Below, one piece after another: positions 51,375-63,574 of a DNA stretch of 64,000 nt; within the stretch, counting starts at the first letter, position 1; every line of letters starts with the position of its first letter. The DNA comes from Theocolax elegans. Lineage: Eukaryota; Arthropoda; Insecta; Hymenoptera; Cerocephalidae. Under the pieces are notes generated by a model, which saw only the letters and a list, made by a program, of their open reading frames with translations, searched no databases and was not told the DNA's origin. The stretch covers positions 57,541,623-57,605,622 of the forward strand of contig CM047429.1 in the NCBI GenBank assembly GCA_026168455.1, in the 5' to 3' direction. Both the position numbers and the translations under genes were made by a program.

Positions 51375-51821
51375 TAGTCAACGGATTTATACCAAAATTT
51401 TATAGACTATTCCTAATACTTTATATAACATCGCTCTTGCGTTAAAAATCTCCAAAAACTTTTTTAGTTACCGATAAAAATTAAAAACTGTTTAGAATAA
51501 ACTTCTTAAATCTTCTCATTTGGGCTAATATTTCTCGAAAATTTTCGTCAGTATATTCTTAATAATTTTTATCTATGGGGCTCTTTAAAAGCAATGACCT
51601 ACTGCACTTTTCATATTCATGACGTATTTCTTACGTAAAATGGGTCTTTCATAATATAATACTTTGTTAACATTTAGCAATTGTATTTTGTCCTATTAAT
51701 TTTCATTCTCTAGAATCGAGTGAGAAAGTAGACTGACAATTTACGATGTAACTAGTAGATTGTTAATTCACAATACAATCGATTGTCAGAGAATTGTAAT
51801 TATATACGCATAAGAGAGTGT
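51375..51821. other. AT-rich spacer
   Basis: No gene recognised. AACGGATT recurs just after copy C at about 51380-51387 in inverted relation to its right end, which may be a trace of a fourth, decayed copy. Confidence 0.45.
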
Positions 51822-51867
51822 GGGGGAGAATGGGAAGGTGGGGGGGGGGGGGCTGGGGAGAGAGGGG
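51822..51867 (+). repeat. G-run tract with G-quadruplex potential
   Basis: G runs of 5, 3, 13, 4 and 4 occur at 51822-51826, 51832-51834, 51840-51852, 51855-51858 and 51864-51867, separated by loops of 2-5 bases. This satisfies the usual four-tract quadruplex pattern and is striking in such AT-rich DNA. A purine-rich tail continues to about 51873. Confidence 0.75.
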
Positions 51868-51880
51868 AGAGAAACGTACA

Positions 51881-54240
51881 TGTATATTGAACGATTAGAA
51901 AAATCCAATGTTATTAATAGACTAGAGAACAATTAAATAAATAACTTCAATCTATAAATGTCTTTTATGATTTATAATAACATCGTATGTCAATAATTCT
52001 CTGTTATTACTTAATGTAAAAAATAATCAATGACATCTATGTATGAAAAATTACATTTTAAAATAAATGATCAGTCAATTTTGATGTATTTAGAAATTTC
52101 ATATATGAATTAATGTAAACTCGCAAAAACATTTAAATTTATTTCTATACGCACGATAACATTTCAACTTATTTCGCAATTTCCTTTTTATGGCGTATCA
52201 TTCAAATTGATAACATGAAACTTTCATATCATCCATTTTAGAATGTTTTTAAATAATAAATAAAACACTGAGCGATAAAAGAAATGAGAAAATTTTACGA
52301 CCCGTTTATTAAAATTTTTATATCCATGTTAATGTAATAAAGTATATATTAATTTCGAAGTTCCATTTAACTTTTTTAATATAAAACTTTTATTAAAATT
52401 AAAATTATTAAGCAAGGAAATTCTTCCCTTTCCTTTTTCTTACTGAATAAACAGCATGAAATAATAATAAACATGCTTGTATAAAGTATACGTATTGTAA
52501 TTTAAATAAATATACAATAAAAGTAGTATTCACTGTATTGTGAAGAAAATTGAAGACATTTTTTTTAATTAAAAATCCTTTTTATATGTATCTGTAAAAT
52601 TTTCTTGATGCTTATGAACTTTACTGTTGGACTTTTTTAAATTGGGTCAGCACATCAAGCGTATAGTAAAGTACTTATACTGTTTCTAAATACAAGCATT
52701 TCTACTTAGTATAATTTTTTAATGACTTAAGGTACGTACACATTATTTTATTTAACAACTGAAGAATGTTTATGTTACTGATACACGTAGTAACATAAAT
52801 TACTTGGAAACGTGCATGTAATTACTATCAATTCACTTAAATATTTCATTGGAATATAACGTTAAAACAAATAAATTTTGTTTATTTTAACAAAAAAATT
52901 AGCAATAGCAATATGTTTTTTAAATACAAACCGTAATGTGGAAAGTATTTCTCTTCAAAGGATGATTTTATAATTATGTTTACCTAGCATTTACCAACGC
53001 TAAAAATATTTGAAGTTTTCATGTTTGAAACTGTTGGAGTAAAGAGAAGATAGTGTAAGCAGCTTCGTAAGTTTCAGTTTGAAAAACCTGTTTGGAATCT
53101 TACAAAGCTGACGTAAAATAATTGTCGCTGTCGCGTCACATAACTTACACAAACTATAATGTATGTATATAGTCATAATGCACAGTAAGCGGTTTTATTA
53201 AAAAAATATTTTTTTATTAAATAAATGCAATGCGATTTCAACTTTCTAATTATTGAACAACAAAAAATTACTATAATTTTAAACGTTGATTTAAAAAAAA
53301 ATGTTTATTTAATATTTATTTCTAATGATTAAATATTTATGAAGAGGCAGTAGTTATTATAAAACTGATTACAACAAATTTATAACAGAAGATATTTTTT
53401 ATATCAAATATCGGTCAACATTAGCGTTGTATGATGATTAAAAGACGCAAAATATACAATAAATCTTTACAATCTTTTCCTGGGTAATATTTACACATAA
53501 ACTCTGGGAAAGAAAGTTAACATAAAAATGAGGTCTCGCAACGGTGTTAAATTTTTCTATATTTTCTCTATAAATTAAATTATTAGGATGCATAATACAA
53601 TAATGAAAACATTATTAGCATTAGTTATTTCTAGTTATTTGCGCTATCTAATAACTAAGACTCTTTATCTTCTTGCGTTTTCTATCAAGATTACAATTAA
53701 TTTATAGACTTTTGAAATGTATAAGAAAATTAAATTGCTATATGTTCTAGTAACAATTATATGTTAAGAAAAATATCATTTTATTTATAGTAACATAACT
53801 GTTCTACATTTTTCCATTAATAAACTCGTGTATATAAGTAATTTTTTTTTTCGCGATACGAACTTTTGGTATTGATAAAACAGCTATTGACATAGTTCTA
53901 CATTTCAAGATACAACAACTTCTATATATATAAATTTGAAATAATCAATAAATATTCAATGTAAACCACTAGATTGAAGAAAAAGTTGTCCAGGTTTAAA
54001 TTAATATATTAATTTGATGTAGATTATCTAGCGCAACGTGAATAAATATTAAAGAAAAATATATATATATGTGTGTAATTGAAAAAATTTCCATTTTATT
54101 AAATATTAATTTCAATTCAATGAATAAATATTACGTATATAATGGTTTATATTATCTTATAGAAAATAAAAGAAGCAAGAAAATACACTTTAAATATCGT
54201 GCGCGTCCTTGTACCCATTCTAAAACGAATTCCATAAAGT
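51881..54240. other. AT-rich spacer
   Basis: No gene, RNA or mobile element recognised. Confidence 0.6.
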
Positions 54241-54279
54241 AAAATGTACAGGAGTTCGGTATATACGCGCGGAGGATTA

Positions 54280-54300
54280 GGGGGGAGAGGGGGGAGGTGG
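54280..54300 (+). repeat. G-rich run
   Basis: Two runs of six G (54280-54285 and 54289-54294) followed by GG pairs. Quadruplex potential is weaker than at 51.8 kb. Confidence 0.6.
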
Positions 54301-54327
54301 AGTTTAGAAAGGACAATTGGGAAAAAT

Positions 54328-54600
54328 CTAAAGAAAAGAGGGGTAATTTTCAGGTTTGATAAAAACAAATGATGGGTTAACGGGGAAAAAGAGAAGGAAA
54401 TTGTGAAGCCTCGTCACGCGCTTCCTAACGTCACCAACGCCACGATCCAATTGCTTCTCTCGCACCACCACGCAGAGTAACAGTAGGCAACTGACCTTGA
54501 GATGAGATTTACGGAAGAGCTGGACGGTATAGGATGTGACGATTGCACGCTCGGAATTCTTGACGTTGCTCTTGAAGGTAGGGTTCTCCTTGAGCTTGAA
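54328..54600 (-). CDS. Possible exon in G+C-rich patch, product unrecognised
   Basis: A minus-strand frame without an internal ATG is open for 90 codons, from just after a TGA (54603-54601) to a TAG (54330-54328). The first 35 codons end mostly in C or G (TTC, AAG, CTC, GAG, AAC, ACC, GTC), unlike the surroundings. They finish at CTCAAG followed by GTCAGT (boundary 54496/54495), a plausible splice donor. Past the donor the frame continues with Val/Arg-rich residues. The peptide is Lys/Ser-rich with no domain I recognise. The plus-strand frame 54502-54732 is codon-aligned antisense and starts with ATG, so strand is uncertain. A clear splice acceptor is lacking on the minus strand. It may be an exon, a processed-gene remnant or chance. 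Confidence 0.25.
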   Translation of the reverse strand, partial: FKLKENPTFKSNVKNSERAIVTSYTVQLFRKSHLKVSCLLLLCVVVREKQLDRGVGDVRKRVTRLHNFLLFFPVNPSFVFIKPENYPSFL

Positions 54601-54660
54601 TCATTGAATACGCGCGCACTGATTTCGCTTCCGGGCTTGCTATGTTGTATCCATTCACAA

Positions 54661-56824
54661 ATCCAACCTCGATTTCTTACGATTATTCTATTACGTTTTC
54701 TTGTTAATTACGTGAATTTTTATGATAAATAAATAATTAAGGATGTAAAAAAAATCTAATCACATTCATTTCTATGAAATGGCATTCCAGTGTCGATTAA
54801 ATAATTCTTTAAAAATAACGATATTTTATTTAAATAATAAATGATAAGTGTACATTTTATTAAAAATCTACGAACATAGACAAGTATTTAATCTTTAAAA
54901 TTGTATGAATGGCAATAGAAAGTTGAAATACAAGTTAAAAAGTGAATAAATACTCAAATATGTTTGAATGTAGCTTTCAAATATTATAATATGAAAGCGT
55001 GCAAACTGACAAGCGCGTATCTAAAAATAACCTTTTTTAAATTCAAAGTTATTCTCAAATATATATATCTTTAAAATAATTCCTTGGCTATTTAATATTT
55101 ACTCAATGTACCATCAATAAAGAAATAATAATGCGAATGTCAAAACATTATTAAAAATTTAGTATATTTACGTGTAATTGTACAAATATCGTAAACGCAG
55201 CTATCAATATTTTAAAAAATGCAGTTACAGATTAACGTATAGTAAAATAAGTATATACATAAAACCATACGATAAGACGATGATAAATACATCTATGCAC
55301 AATCGATACTTTATATCTAAGAGTAAAAATATTGTCGTATTTATCTTTCGATCAGAGTGCAACATCTTTATTGCATCTGAATTATGCATACAATAGAACC
55401 ATGTAATCATCATGCTATATGAAAATAAAAAAAATTTAGTAATAACACAACACGTGAACATTAAATAATGAGTTGATTGTATTATTACTTTGTATTATAA
55501 GATATCATTAAATGAAAAAAATTATTGCAAAATTATCTTGTTTATTGAAAACGTTACATTGCATTATACGATAATAAAAATACAAATTTACAATGCTATA
55601 TTAATTTCCTTATTACGCTCAAGATAAAAAATATTATTTTAATTTCCTTGCATTTCTTTTGTTTTATTTATTTAAGAAGCTAGCGGTGTCGATCAGTTAT
55701 AAATATTGCACATGAAATTTTATTTAATTTATATGATAATAATAGAATGCAATTTAAGGAAATATCGATATGAAATTAATAAAAGTAATTGATTTCCTGT
55801 TAAGTTTGCAATTCAATCATAAAACGTATTACAAATATTTATCGAATATACTTTTACGAAGAAAACTGAGAAAAGTGGAATATTGAACATTACTATATCT
55901 TGCAATAATTATTATTTAATAATTATGATAATCAAAGTATATCTCTTATAAATTATTATAAAATATAGTAATGTTTAATATACTATTTTTTTCAATATAT
56001 TTATGGTATTTACAACTGTTTAATATTATTTACTTGAATACGTATTGAATTATGTGTGACAGGTTATCTTTCTAAAAAATATACATTTTGTAATTCAAGG
56101 CCTTTATAAACAATTATCTTACTTTATATGATTATTTACTATTTTTATAAATATATATATATAAACGTACATTTAATTTATTCACGTAGATTTATATCTC
56201 GTAAATTTGCGTCGATTATATAATTGTATACACTTTTTAAAACGTAAAAGTAAGATTTTGTTTTAAAAAATGATCCTTTAAAAAAGCTATAATAATCATG
56301 TTTTTCCAGAAAAAATATTTTATGTTATTTATTACGAGAACGATATTATTTTTAGACGCAGCTTGTATTTTATTATTAACTTTTACACTCAACGTAAAAA
56401 AAAGGGGAGTAAACATTATCATGGAAATATAAAGGAACATTATTTAATGAATTCTCCAGGCAATCACAGAAACTAAGACATATGTGTAAGTTTATTTAAT
56501 GTTTAATCTTGGTATATATAACATTATTCAAGGTTTCGTCGATCGTTAATTTTAAGGTAAATATTGATATTACACACGTTGTTTTATTTGTAAACTTGGA
56601 TTTTTTACTTAACTACATATTTGTTGCGATCGTTCGATAATTATTCGATAAGTACATATGTATATGAAATACAATTTAACAAATTTTAACTTAATCGCGC
56701 GCGTTAAACTATTTTTCGCAAATTCATCGTTCCTGAGTATCTTTACAAATTTTTATTCGCCGTTAAAGTCATAAAACTTTTAGAGCCACATAAATTCTCA
56801 GTGTGTCGGGCCCCTCCACCTCGC
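54661..56824. other. AT-rich spacer
   Basis: No gene recognised. Confidence 0.6.
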
Positions 56825-56855
56825 GATATAGATATATATATATATACACACACAC

Positions 56856-56893
<38 letters not shown>
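56825..56893. repeat. Compound (TA)n-(CA)n microsatellite
   Basis: A TA run, then a short CA run, a GCATT interruption and a long uninterrupted CA run. The 62-codon frame of Thr-His repeats across it is an artefact. Confidence 0.9.
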
Positions 56894-56896
<3 letters not shown>

Positions 56897-57183
56897 TATA
56901 CGTACAAAAATGTTGGAAATCGTAATTTTATCGTTACTTTAATTGAACCCAGCGAAATTTATTTAACTTTGATAACTAGCGCGTATTAGTTTGAAAATAC
57001 AAAGTCGTAAATTCATTTTGTATAAAAGTATTATTTGTGAAATTTATGACTCGAAGCCACGATAAAAACCGCGAATGAAGAGTAAAGAGTTTTCCCCCGT
57101 TGGCAAAAATAAAAATATAAAAGTATTCTCGAGAGAATTTCAATTTCAAATATCGATTGAACGTTTTGGAGTCATTGCGCTTT

Positions 57184-57233
57184 TATATATATATATAGTT
57201 TGAAATTCAAGTAGCATATATATATATATATAC
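57184..57233. repeat. Pair of (TA)n tracts
   Basis: Two TA runs separated by about 18 bases of unrelated sequence. Confidence 0.75.
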
Positions 57234-57919
57234 ACAGTTAGAGGCAGAAGATTGCGAATTATTCAACCTTGGCTCAAGCTTATTTGCTTTTCAAGGCTTT
57301 AACGAAACAAGAAAATCTGCTTGCCTTCGTCCTCCGAGTGATTACGGAATACACAAGCGCAAAATACATGGATTTGTTTTACACGACTGAGTCAACGAAC
57401 GCGCTGATTGATTTTTATGGTAGAAAAGAAAAGAAAAAAAAAAAGGAGAAAATAGCTGGTGCGTTCAAGTCTTTCATTTCTCGAGTTATACTCCGCGAAC
57501 ACAATGTCTGTGTACATATATGTACACGTACACGTACACATGCGTACACACATATAGTTGCATTCCGCGTCTAATGTTTACATTGCAAATGGGATTTTGG
57601 ATAAGTAAATTGAGAGAAATTTTCCATTGATTTTTATTAATTGATGTTTACATTTCAATCCATATTTTTTTATTTTCAAATTTATCGCGATGAATTTCTT
57701 TTTTGTTTATATCCTATGTATAAATATGTGCTTTTCAAATGACGTAAATATTTATCCTTTGTTAGTTGAGTATGAATTTTAATATTTACGCAAGTTGATT
57801 TATGTTATAATAATAAATTACGGACGTGAATTTTATCTCATAATTTTACCTTTCTACGGTTGAACGATTATTATAATAAATATATATTTAATTAAAATAG
57901 TACTTTATGTACCATTATA

Positions 57920-57923
<4 letters not shown>
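57234..57923. other. AT-rich spacer with short mixed-composition stretch
   Basis: A plus-strand frame of about 100 codons (57269-57574) crosses an A-homopolymer stretch (about 57432-57444) and a TACACG-rich repeat. The portion before the A run is mixed in composition but has no recognisable motif, and I do not call it. Confidence 0.45.

Positions 57924-57960
<37 letters not shown>
57924..57960. repeat. (TTA)n trinucleotide microsatellite
   Basis: Regular ATT/TTA units, about 12 copies, the only long trinucleotide repeat in the window. Confidence 0.9.
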
Positions 57961-58751
57961 CGCTATCCTTCAGAGTGGAATATTTAAATTAGTCATAAAT
58001 AATTTCGTTATATCATTCCGATTATGATGGAGGTAAAGTATAATTATTTACTGTTATAATAAATATCGGTATAGCATTTTAATACATTTTAAAAGTCTGA
58101 ATTTATAATCTAAATAATAGCATTAAATAACGTAAATGCGTTTGTTTACAGGATATTACATGAATAATTTAGGCTTTTTCATTTTTTAATGATTTACATA
58201 CAAATGATCAAACAGTTATTTTTATTTGTTATATACTAACACATTATAGTCAGTGATTTTCGGTTGTCATGCAAATATTAGTTTGCGCTTGCAAAGCAAA
58301 TGTGCTTTATGGTTCCCTGGTTAATCGACCTAGACTATAGGACTCGTAGCGAAAGGTCAAAATAGCTTTAATCTTTCTTTGTTTGCTTTATTTCAATCTA
58401 TATTAAACAGAACACCTGTTTTATTTGCGTAAATCTTTATAAATATTGCCGACTACTAAGAATTAAAGCTGTAAATCAAATGACTTTGGTTATAATAGTG
58501 CAAATTAATTGATTGCCTCGTAGGTATAGTACGTACTTTAAGAACAAGACTTTGGATAAAAATAAATGTAATTACCGATTAAATAAAATATAAATGTTAC
58601 TACGTATAGGAAAAAAAAGTCTTCGAGTCTTTATTCCGATTAGGAAATTATTCTTCCGTTCAATTTTTAATAAATTCGATGTTCTGGCTGTGCATCTCAT
58701 GAACGTATATATACGTATACTCGCACGTTTGCGTTCGTGTACAGTTACACT
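57961..58751. other. AT-rich spacer
   Basis: No gene recognised. Confidence 0.6.
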
Positions 58752-58769
58752 CCCCCCCCCCCCCCCCCC
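58752..58769 (+). repeat. C18 homopolymer
   Basis: Eighteen consecutive C. The three frames that cross it (Pro or Gly runs) are artefacts. The length may be imprecise in any assembly. Confidence 0.85.
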
Positions 58770-60599
58770 GAATTCAAATTCATCAGCGTGTTTGACATTT
58801 TTAAACAACCGCGCTTCCGTGAACAAAAGGCTGAACATTTATTTTTAAAAATTGTAGTATACAATCGATAACACGATTGATAATTTAAATTAAAATTGTC
58901 GACACCGTGTTCGTAAATAAAACAATACACAATATTTAAAACATAATTTAATGCATTGAATTTCATGATTAATGTAACAACGTAGGATTGTGTAGGTACA
59001 AGATTAAATTTTAAAAGCGTTATCGACGTCCGTAGTTCTAAAAAAAGTATAAAAAAAAAAACGAGTTAAGTGTATATGCGTGTTTTACGACTGGAGCGCG
59101 TTATCTAAATGGATTAAATATACTTTTTCGAATAACACGAGTATATACGTACACAAAGATTTATTGCTGAAAACATCTTAAATAAGATAGTACAAATGAA
59201 GAGAAAAATAAATATTTGTGCTAAATCAAGGATCCAAATTTTCCATTTTAAATTATATATAAATAATTTTTCTTATCTCGAGAAGTTGAAGAAGTTTCTT
59301 TAAAAAAAATCACGGTATATATGTATGTATATGTATATATTTTGAAGGCTTTTTCGTTATCTATTTGTATATACGCAGGCAAACACAAATAACTAATAAA
59401 AATGATGGCGATGATAAAGTCTTTTTGATGTAATTCATCGTCCAATTTAACAAGACTGAATTAGAATAAACACACGCAGCGAGGTTGATGTCATCGGCCT
59501 CTCTCGCAACTGTCCTCTCTTGCATTACCAAGTTGCTCTCTATCGACTCGTTATAGAATTACGCGGTAGGGTCAGAAGAAAATAGAAAAAAGTTGTTTCC
59601 CGTTTTATGACAACTAATCAACTGGAATTTTTAACGTAATCAGAAACGTGAATTTCTTGTTGTTTATATTTATTAAATAATAATTTAATATTGCTTATCT
59701 ATTAATCTTTAGCGTTTGCACTTATACACTATAAAAAACTAATGTCATAAATATTAAGAAATTGTATTACTCATGATTATCATATTTAAACGAATTTATT
59801 TTGAAATTCTTTATGTACGCAGTGCTTATAATTTAGAAAAATTATTTACGCGCTTTAACACTATTTCTAAATATAACGTATATTACAAAAGTGATAGAAA
59901 CAAAAATAAATGATAAAAACTGTCGGTACAAAAATTATATAACCAAACTTTCATCTTCGTGTATATTTAAATATATAAAATGCACAGATATTTTTAACCG
60001 CGCCATCTAAAAATTGCTGCAAAATCTAAATGAGCAACCGGCTTCAAAAAAAATAAACGAGCTAGCGTGTTTCTTACATACGTTATTTGAAATCCGATCT
60101 CTACAATACCATTACCATTGAGAATAAATAGAAAATGAATAAAAAAAATATCGCATGCGAAAATTCATAAATCTTTTTGGTTAAAAAAGTTTATGCGATA
60201 AAATCACCCACACAGTTGGATCCAATTAAATTCTCTTAGAATTAAGAAAGCAATGATATTCGAATCCAAAAATAATCGGCGTAATTTTGTATGCGTGTGT
60301 GTGTGAATGTTTATGTGCGTGAGTGTGCAAGAGATCGAAAATCATAACAGATCAAATAAGACAAGCAATAATTTTGCACGGTTAATTAAAACCATCCGTG
60401 TAAGATAGGTTTACTGCGTATAGAACGACACGTACGTATACAAGCGCATACATAATACAAGTATATATGTATGTGTGTATATAGACATATGTGTATATTA
60501 TATCCGCGAATATTCGTCTATTAATTATTTCGATTTGCGCAGGGCTTTCGATCGATTGCGCGAAACCTACGTCGTTATTCAATCAGTTGCTCAAACAAC

Positions 60600-60601
<2 letters not shown>
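58770..60601. other. AT-rich spacer with a small G+C-richer patch
   Basis: A patch at about 59470-59580 has higher G+C with CTCTC words. No exon or RNA is recognised. Confidence 0.55.

Positions 60602-60634
<33 letters not shown>
60602..60634 (+). repeat. (GA)n microsatellite within a G+C-richer patch
   Basis: A regular GA run of about 16 units inside a patch (60530-60770) of raised G+C. Like the (GA)n at 36.1 kb, it pairs a GAGA tract with CpG-containing DNA, an arrangement known at insect promoters. The Arg-Glu and Ser-Leu frames across it are artefacts. Confidence 0.85.
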
Positions 60635-60638
<4 letters not shown>

Positions 60639-60770
60639 GGACGAGACAGAGAACTGACGATTATGTAGCGAACGTGCACGAGTAAGTAAAGGAAACTTGC
60701 GAGCGCTTCCGAAAATAGGCTGTGAACGGGAGCCAAATGATCCCGAGATTTTCATGAGTGAACGTATCAT

Positions 60771-63167
60771 AGAGCGTCTTGAATTTCTATAAAATTGTTT
60801 TCTCTCGTATGTAGAGATGCAGTATAAGTGACTCACCTCTTTCAAATTAAGGAGATGTTGCACTCAAAAATTAGTAATGCCAATTATTTTTAATAAAGAA
60901 ACAAAAAAATCGATTCATCTAAAAAAGGCATCGAAAGGCTGCATGAAATGTATATATGCTTCTTGGAAGAAAATAGAGTATAATTTCCTTCCAATGAATA
61001 TTTAATACTTCGATTTTCTCTAGACTATATCATAGTGATAGGTTATGATGTCTTGATTTTACCTATTTATTATATTTAATTACAATAGTTTCATCGAATC
61101 CATTGATTCGATCATTATACAGTGTTACATCCTGTCGAGGGGAAACTTTTACCATTTTGTTGCTAAGTATGTGTGTATTTCACTGTATTTAATTTATCAA
61201 TGTTAATTATCAAAGGTTGTACATTGTGATCATAAGTTCATTAATAATCTAAAATTGTATGAATGAGAAATTTGGATATTCTATTTTATTATTGATTTAA
61301 CTGGCATTTTTATTAGATTTGGATTTGTATTTTACACACGAGGTATACGTGTCGAACTTTCAATATTGTAATTACATTTTGGGAAGCACCTGAAAATCTT
61401 GTAATCGGCATATTCTATCGAATATTTGATTAGTTTATTTAAATAACGTGCTCAATAAATGATTTATGACCCTGACAGTGTAAACTATCAATTGTGTGAA
61501 TATTTGATATAGACGTACGAAATTGACAGTGATGTCACTAATTTTAATATGTTACCATGTCTATATAAATATATTACGGTGTTATGTTCTAAACAAGATT
61601 TTGATGACTAATAAATAATGTTAATATTGTATTCATTATAATTTAAAAGTCATCATTGAAATAGGAAAACCTCATTTCAAGTTTGATTGATTAACATTGT
61701 ATGCTCATTATTCGAATACTTGTAAGTAAAGTTATAGCATATAAAAAGTTTGATTTTCTATCACCTGCGGTAAAATTATCGAGAGTTTCATAATTATAAA
61801 TAGTATTATTATTTCGTAGATACGAAGTATCGAAGGGATTGATAAAATTAACTTGATTACGTCATATACGGCAAACTTTTCACTTTATACATAAAATTCA
61901 AGTGATAAATGCTAGTTTCCGGTGTAAAATAAAGTTTCCAAAGGAAATTAATAGTGTCGAATGGATAGGAAATAATGTAGGTCATTTTATAAATCAAATT
62001 AAGCATTCAATAATGTACATACGAGTTGAGATCATTACTGTCTCTTGTATAGAGACTAAATTGACTCGTGTTAAGACAGAACGATTTGGAACCGAGCCAG
62101 AATTATGTAATTTAGCCTACATTATACTTTGAAATAATTGCATAGGGTATATATCTGGGCAAACTATCTGAAATCTGTTTTATAGGATTTAAAATGAACA
62201 TTGCTCTCGATAACAATTTCGACGAGTTTCCAATTTTAAAAAATAAAGAGACTTTTCTTTCTCTCGATGTATATCAATTTATTACATTAATACCGTAATA
62301 TTTTTACTTCTCTCATTTTTTTTTCGCGTGATCCCTCTTATTCTTGTATAACAGTTTCAAATGTTTCAAATAATTATTTTAATTACTTCCTGCGATACGC
62401 AACTAAGGTAGTTCGAGTAACAAATTATGATGATTCACTCGTGTAAAGTAAAATTCATACCTTTTCGTTATCGCAACATCTATATGTATAAAAGTAATTT
62501 CGATGAATGATTTTGTCGTTTCTTATCAACGCTCCGTGCGTAATTTACTTTCCAAAATAATTGTTACTTTTTTATTACGAGTTTGTTTTATCGATCTGAT
62601 TCATAATTAATGTATATATGTATAGAACATTATGAAATTAGTTTTCTTCCAATTGTCCATTACAGATATGTTTACGTTGAATTACGAATGTAATATATTA
62701 TTTTTTTAAAACAATAAACTTTTGACTTTCGACGTAATTCACTATCTCTTGTTTTTCGAAAGAACTCGAGAGGTACGTGAAGCGAAATGAAATTCATTTC
62801 AAACATGCATTTTCGAAATTTCCACATATATTACGAGAAAAATGGAACGCTTCAATCGTGTTTTTCACAGTGATGTAACAATACCATTCGTTTTGTGTTT
62901 GGATGTATAGGTATAGATATACAACCACAAGTGAATCGGGTCAAAACAACATTTATGAAATAAATCATATAATTTTGGTATATAATGATATTTCAACATA
63001 CATTTTAGAAACATTCAGAGTTTAATATTGTTTCATGATACGATAAACACATAGTTACTAAAATTTTGAAGCTTACTAATCAGTAATTAATTAATTAACT
63101 TACGTTTCAAACTATTGATGTAGAAATTTTAATATTTAAAAATTTTAAAGCATTTTTATCTTCTTAC
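60771..63167. other. AT-rich spacer
   Basis: No gene, RNA or element recognised. Confidence 0.6.
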
Positions 63168-63557
63168 TTAAGTGTGCTGTAGTACGAAGATTTTCGAATA
63201 CGTATAAGAATTTAGGATAACGATTAAAAGAAAAAGTATACAACAGTTAAATTTATACCAGACAATATTGCTAATGATGATATAAATAATGAGGTAAAGT
63301 AAGACGAGTATTGTAAAATACAGATATCTCAAAGTCAGTGGTTGACCGATGCGACCTTGACATTTGCTCGCACGTCCTTGTAGAGTATTTAAACCGTGTA
63401 AAACGATAGGTACTCGCTCCTCCATACACGCATCCATATAGCTGCGTAATTTCAGGGATTTAATGCGTGGAGGACGAAGTAAAAAATTCAAGTGTAATGA
63501 AAGCCCAAATAATTGAAGGTTACAAAGTGCTTTCAAAACTTTATATCGACTCATCAT
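63168..63557 (-). CDS. Unrecognised 129-codon open frame, possible membrane protein or exon
   Basis: The minus-strand frame is open from about 63572, with its first ATG at 63557 and a TAA at 63170-63168. An acceptor-like TTGCAG ends just upstream (about 63568). Residues 1-75 are mixed and basic, with an Arg-Pro-Pro-Arg stretch and several Cys. Residues 78-125 form two hydrophobic stretches that could be membrane segments (about 80-103 and 108-121), though such stretches also arise from AT-rich DNA. No homopolymer or microsatellite explains the open frame. By a rough estimate from stop-codon frequency at this composition, such a frame is expected by chance perhaps once in several windows this size. 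No family is recognised. Confidence 0.22.
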   Translation of the reverse strand: MMSRYKVLKALCNLQLFGLSLHLNFLLRPPRIKSLKLRSYMDACMEERVPIVLHGLNTLQGRASKCQGRIGQPLTLRYLYFTILVLLYLIIYIIISNIVWYKFNCCILFLLIVILNSYTYSKIFVLQHT

Positions 63558-63574
63558 AACTACACTCTGCAATT

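Noticed and set aside
58269..58276. ATGCAAAT octamer as a POU-factor site
   Set aside because: Several such octamers are expected by chance in 64 kb of AT-rich DNA.
58572..58966. Three overlapping frames with poly-Gly or poly-Pro
   Set aside because: Produced by the C18 homopolymer.
60528..60563. Plus-strand peptide with Ala-Phe-Asp-Arg-Leu-Arg-Glu, resembling part of a bHLH domain
   Set aside because: Only about seven residues match. The basic region and second helix are missing, and the frame runs into a (GA)n repeat.
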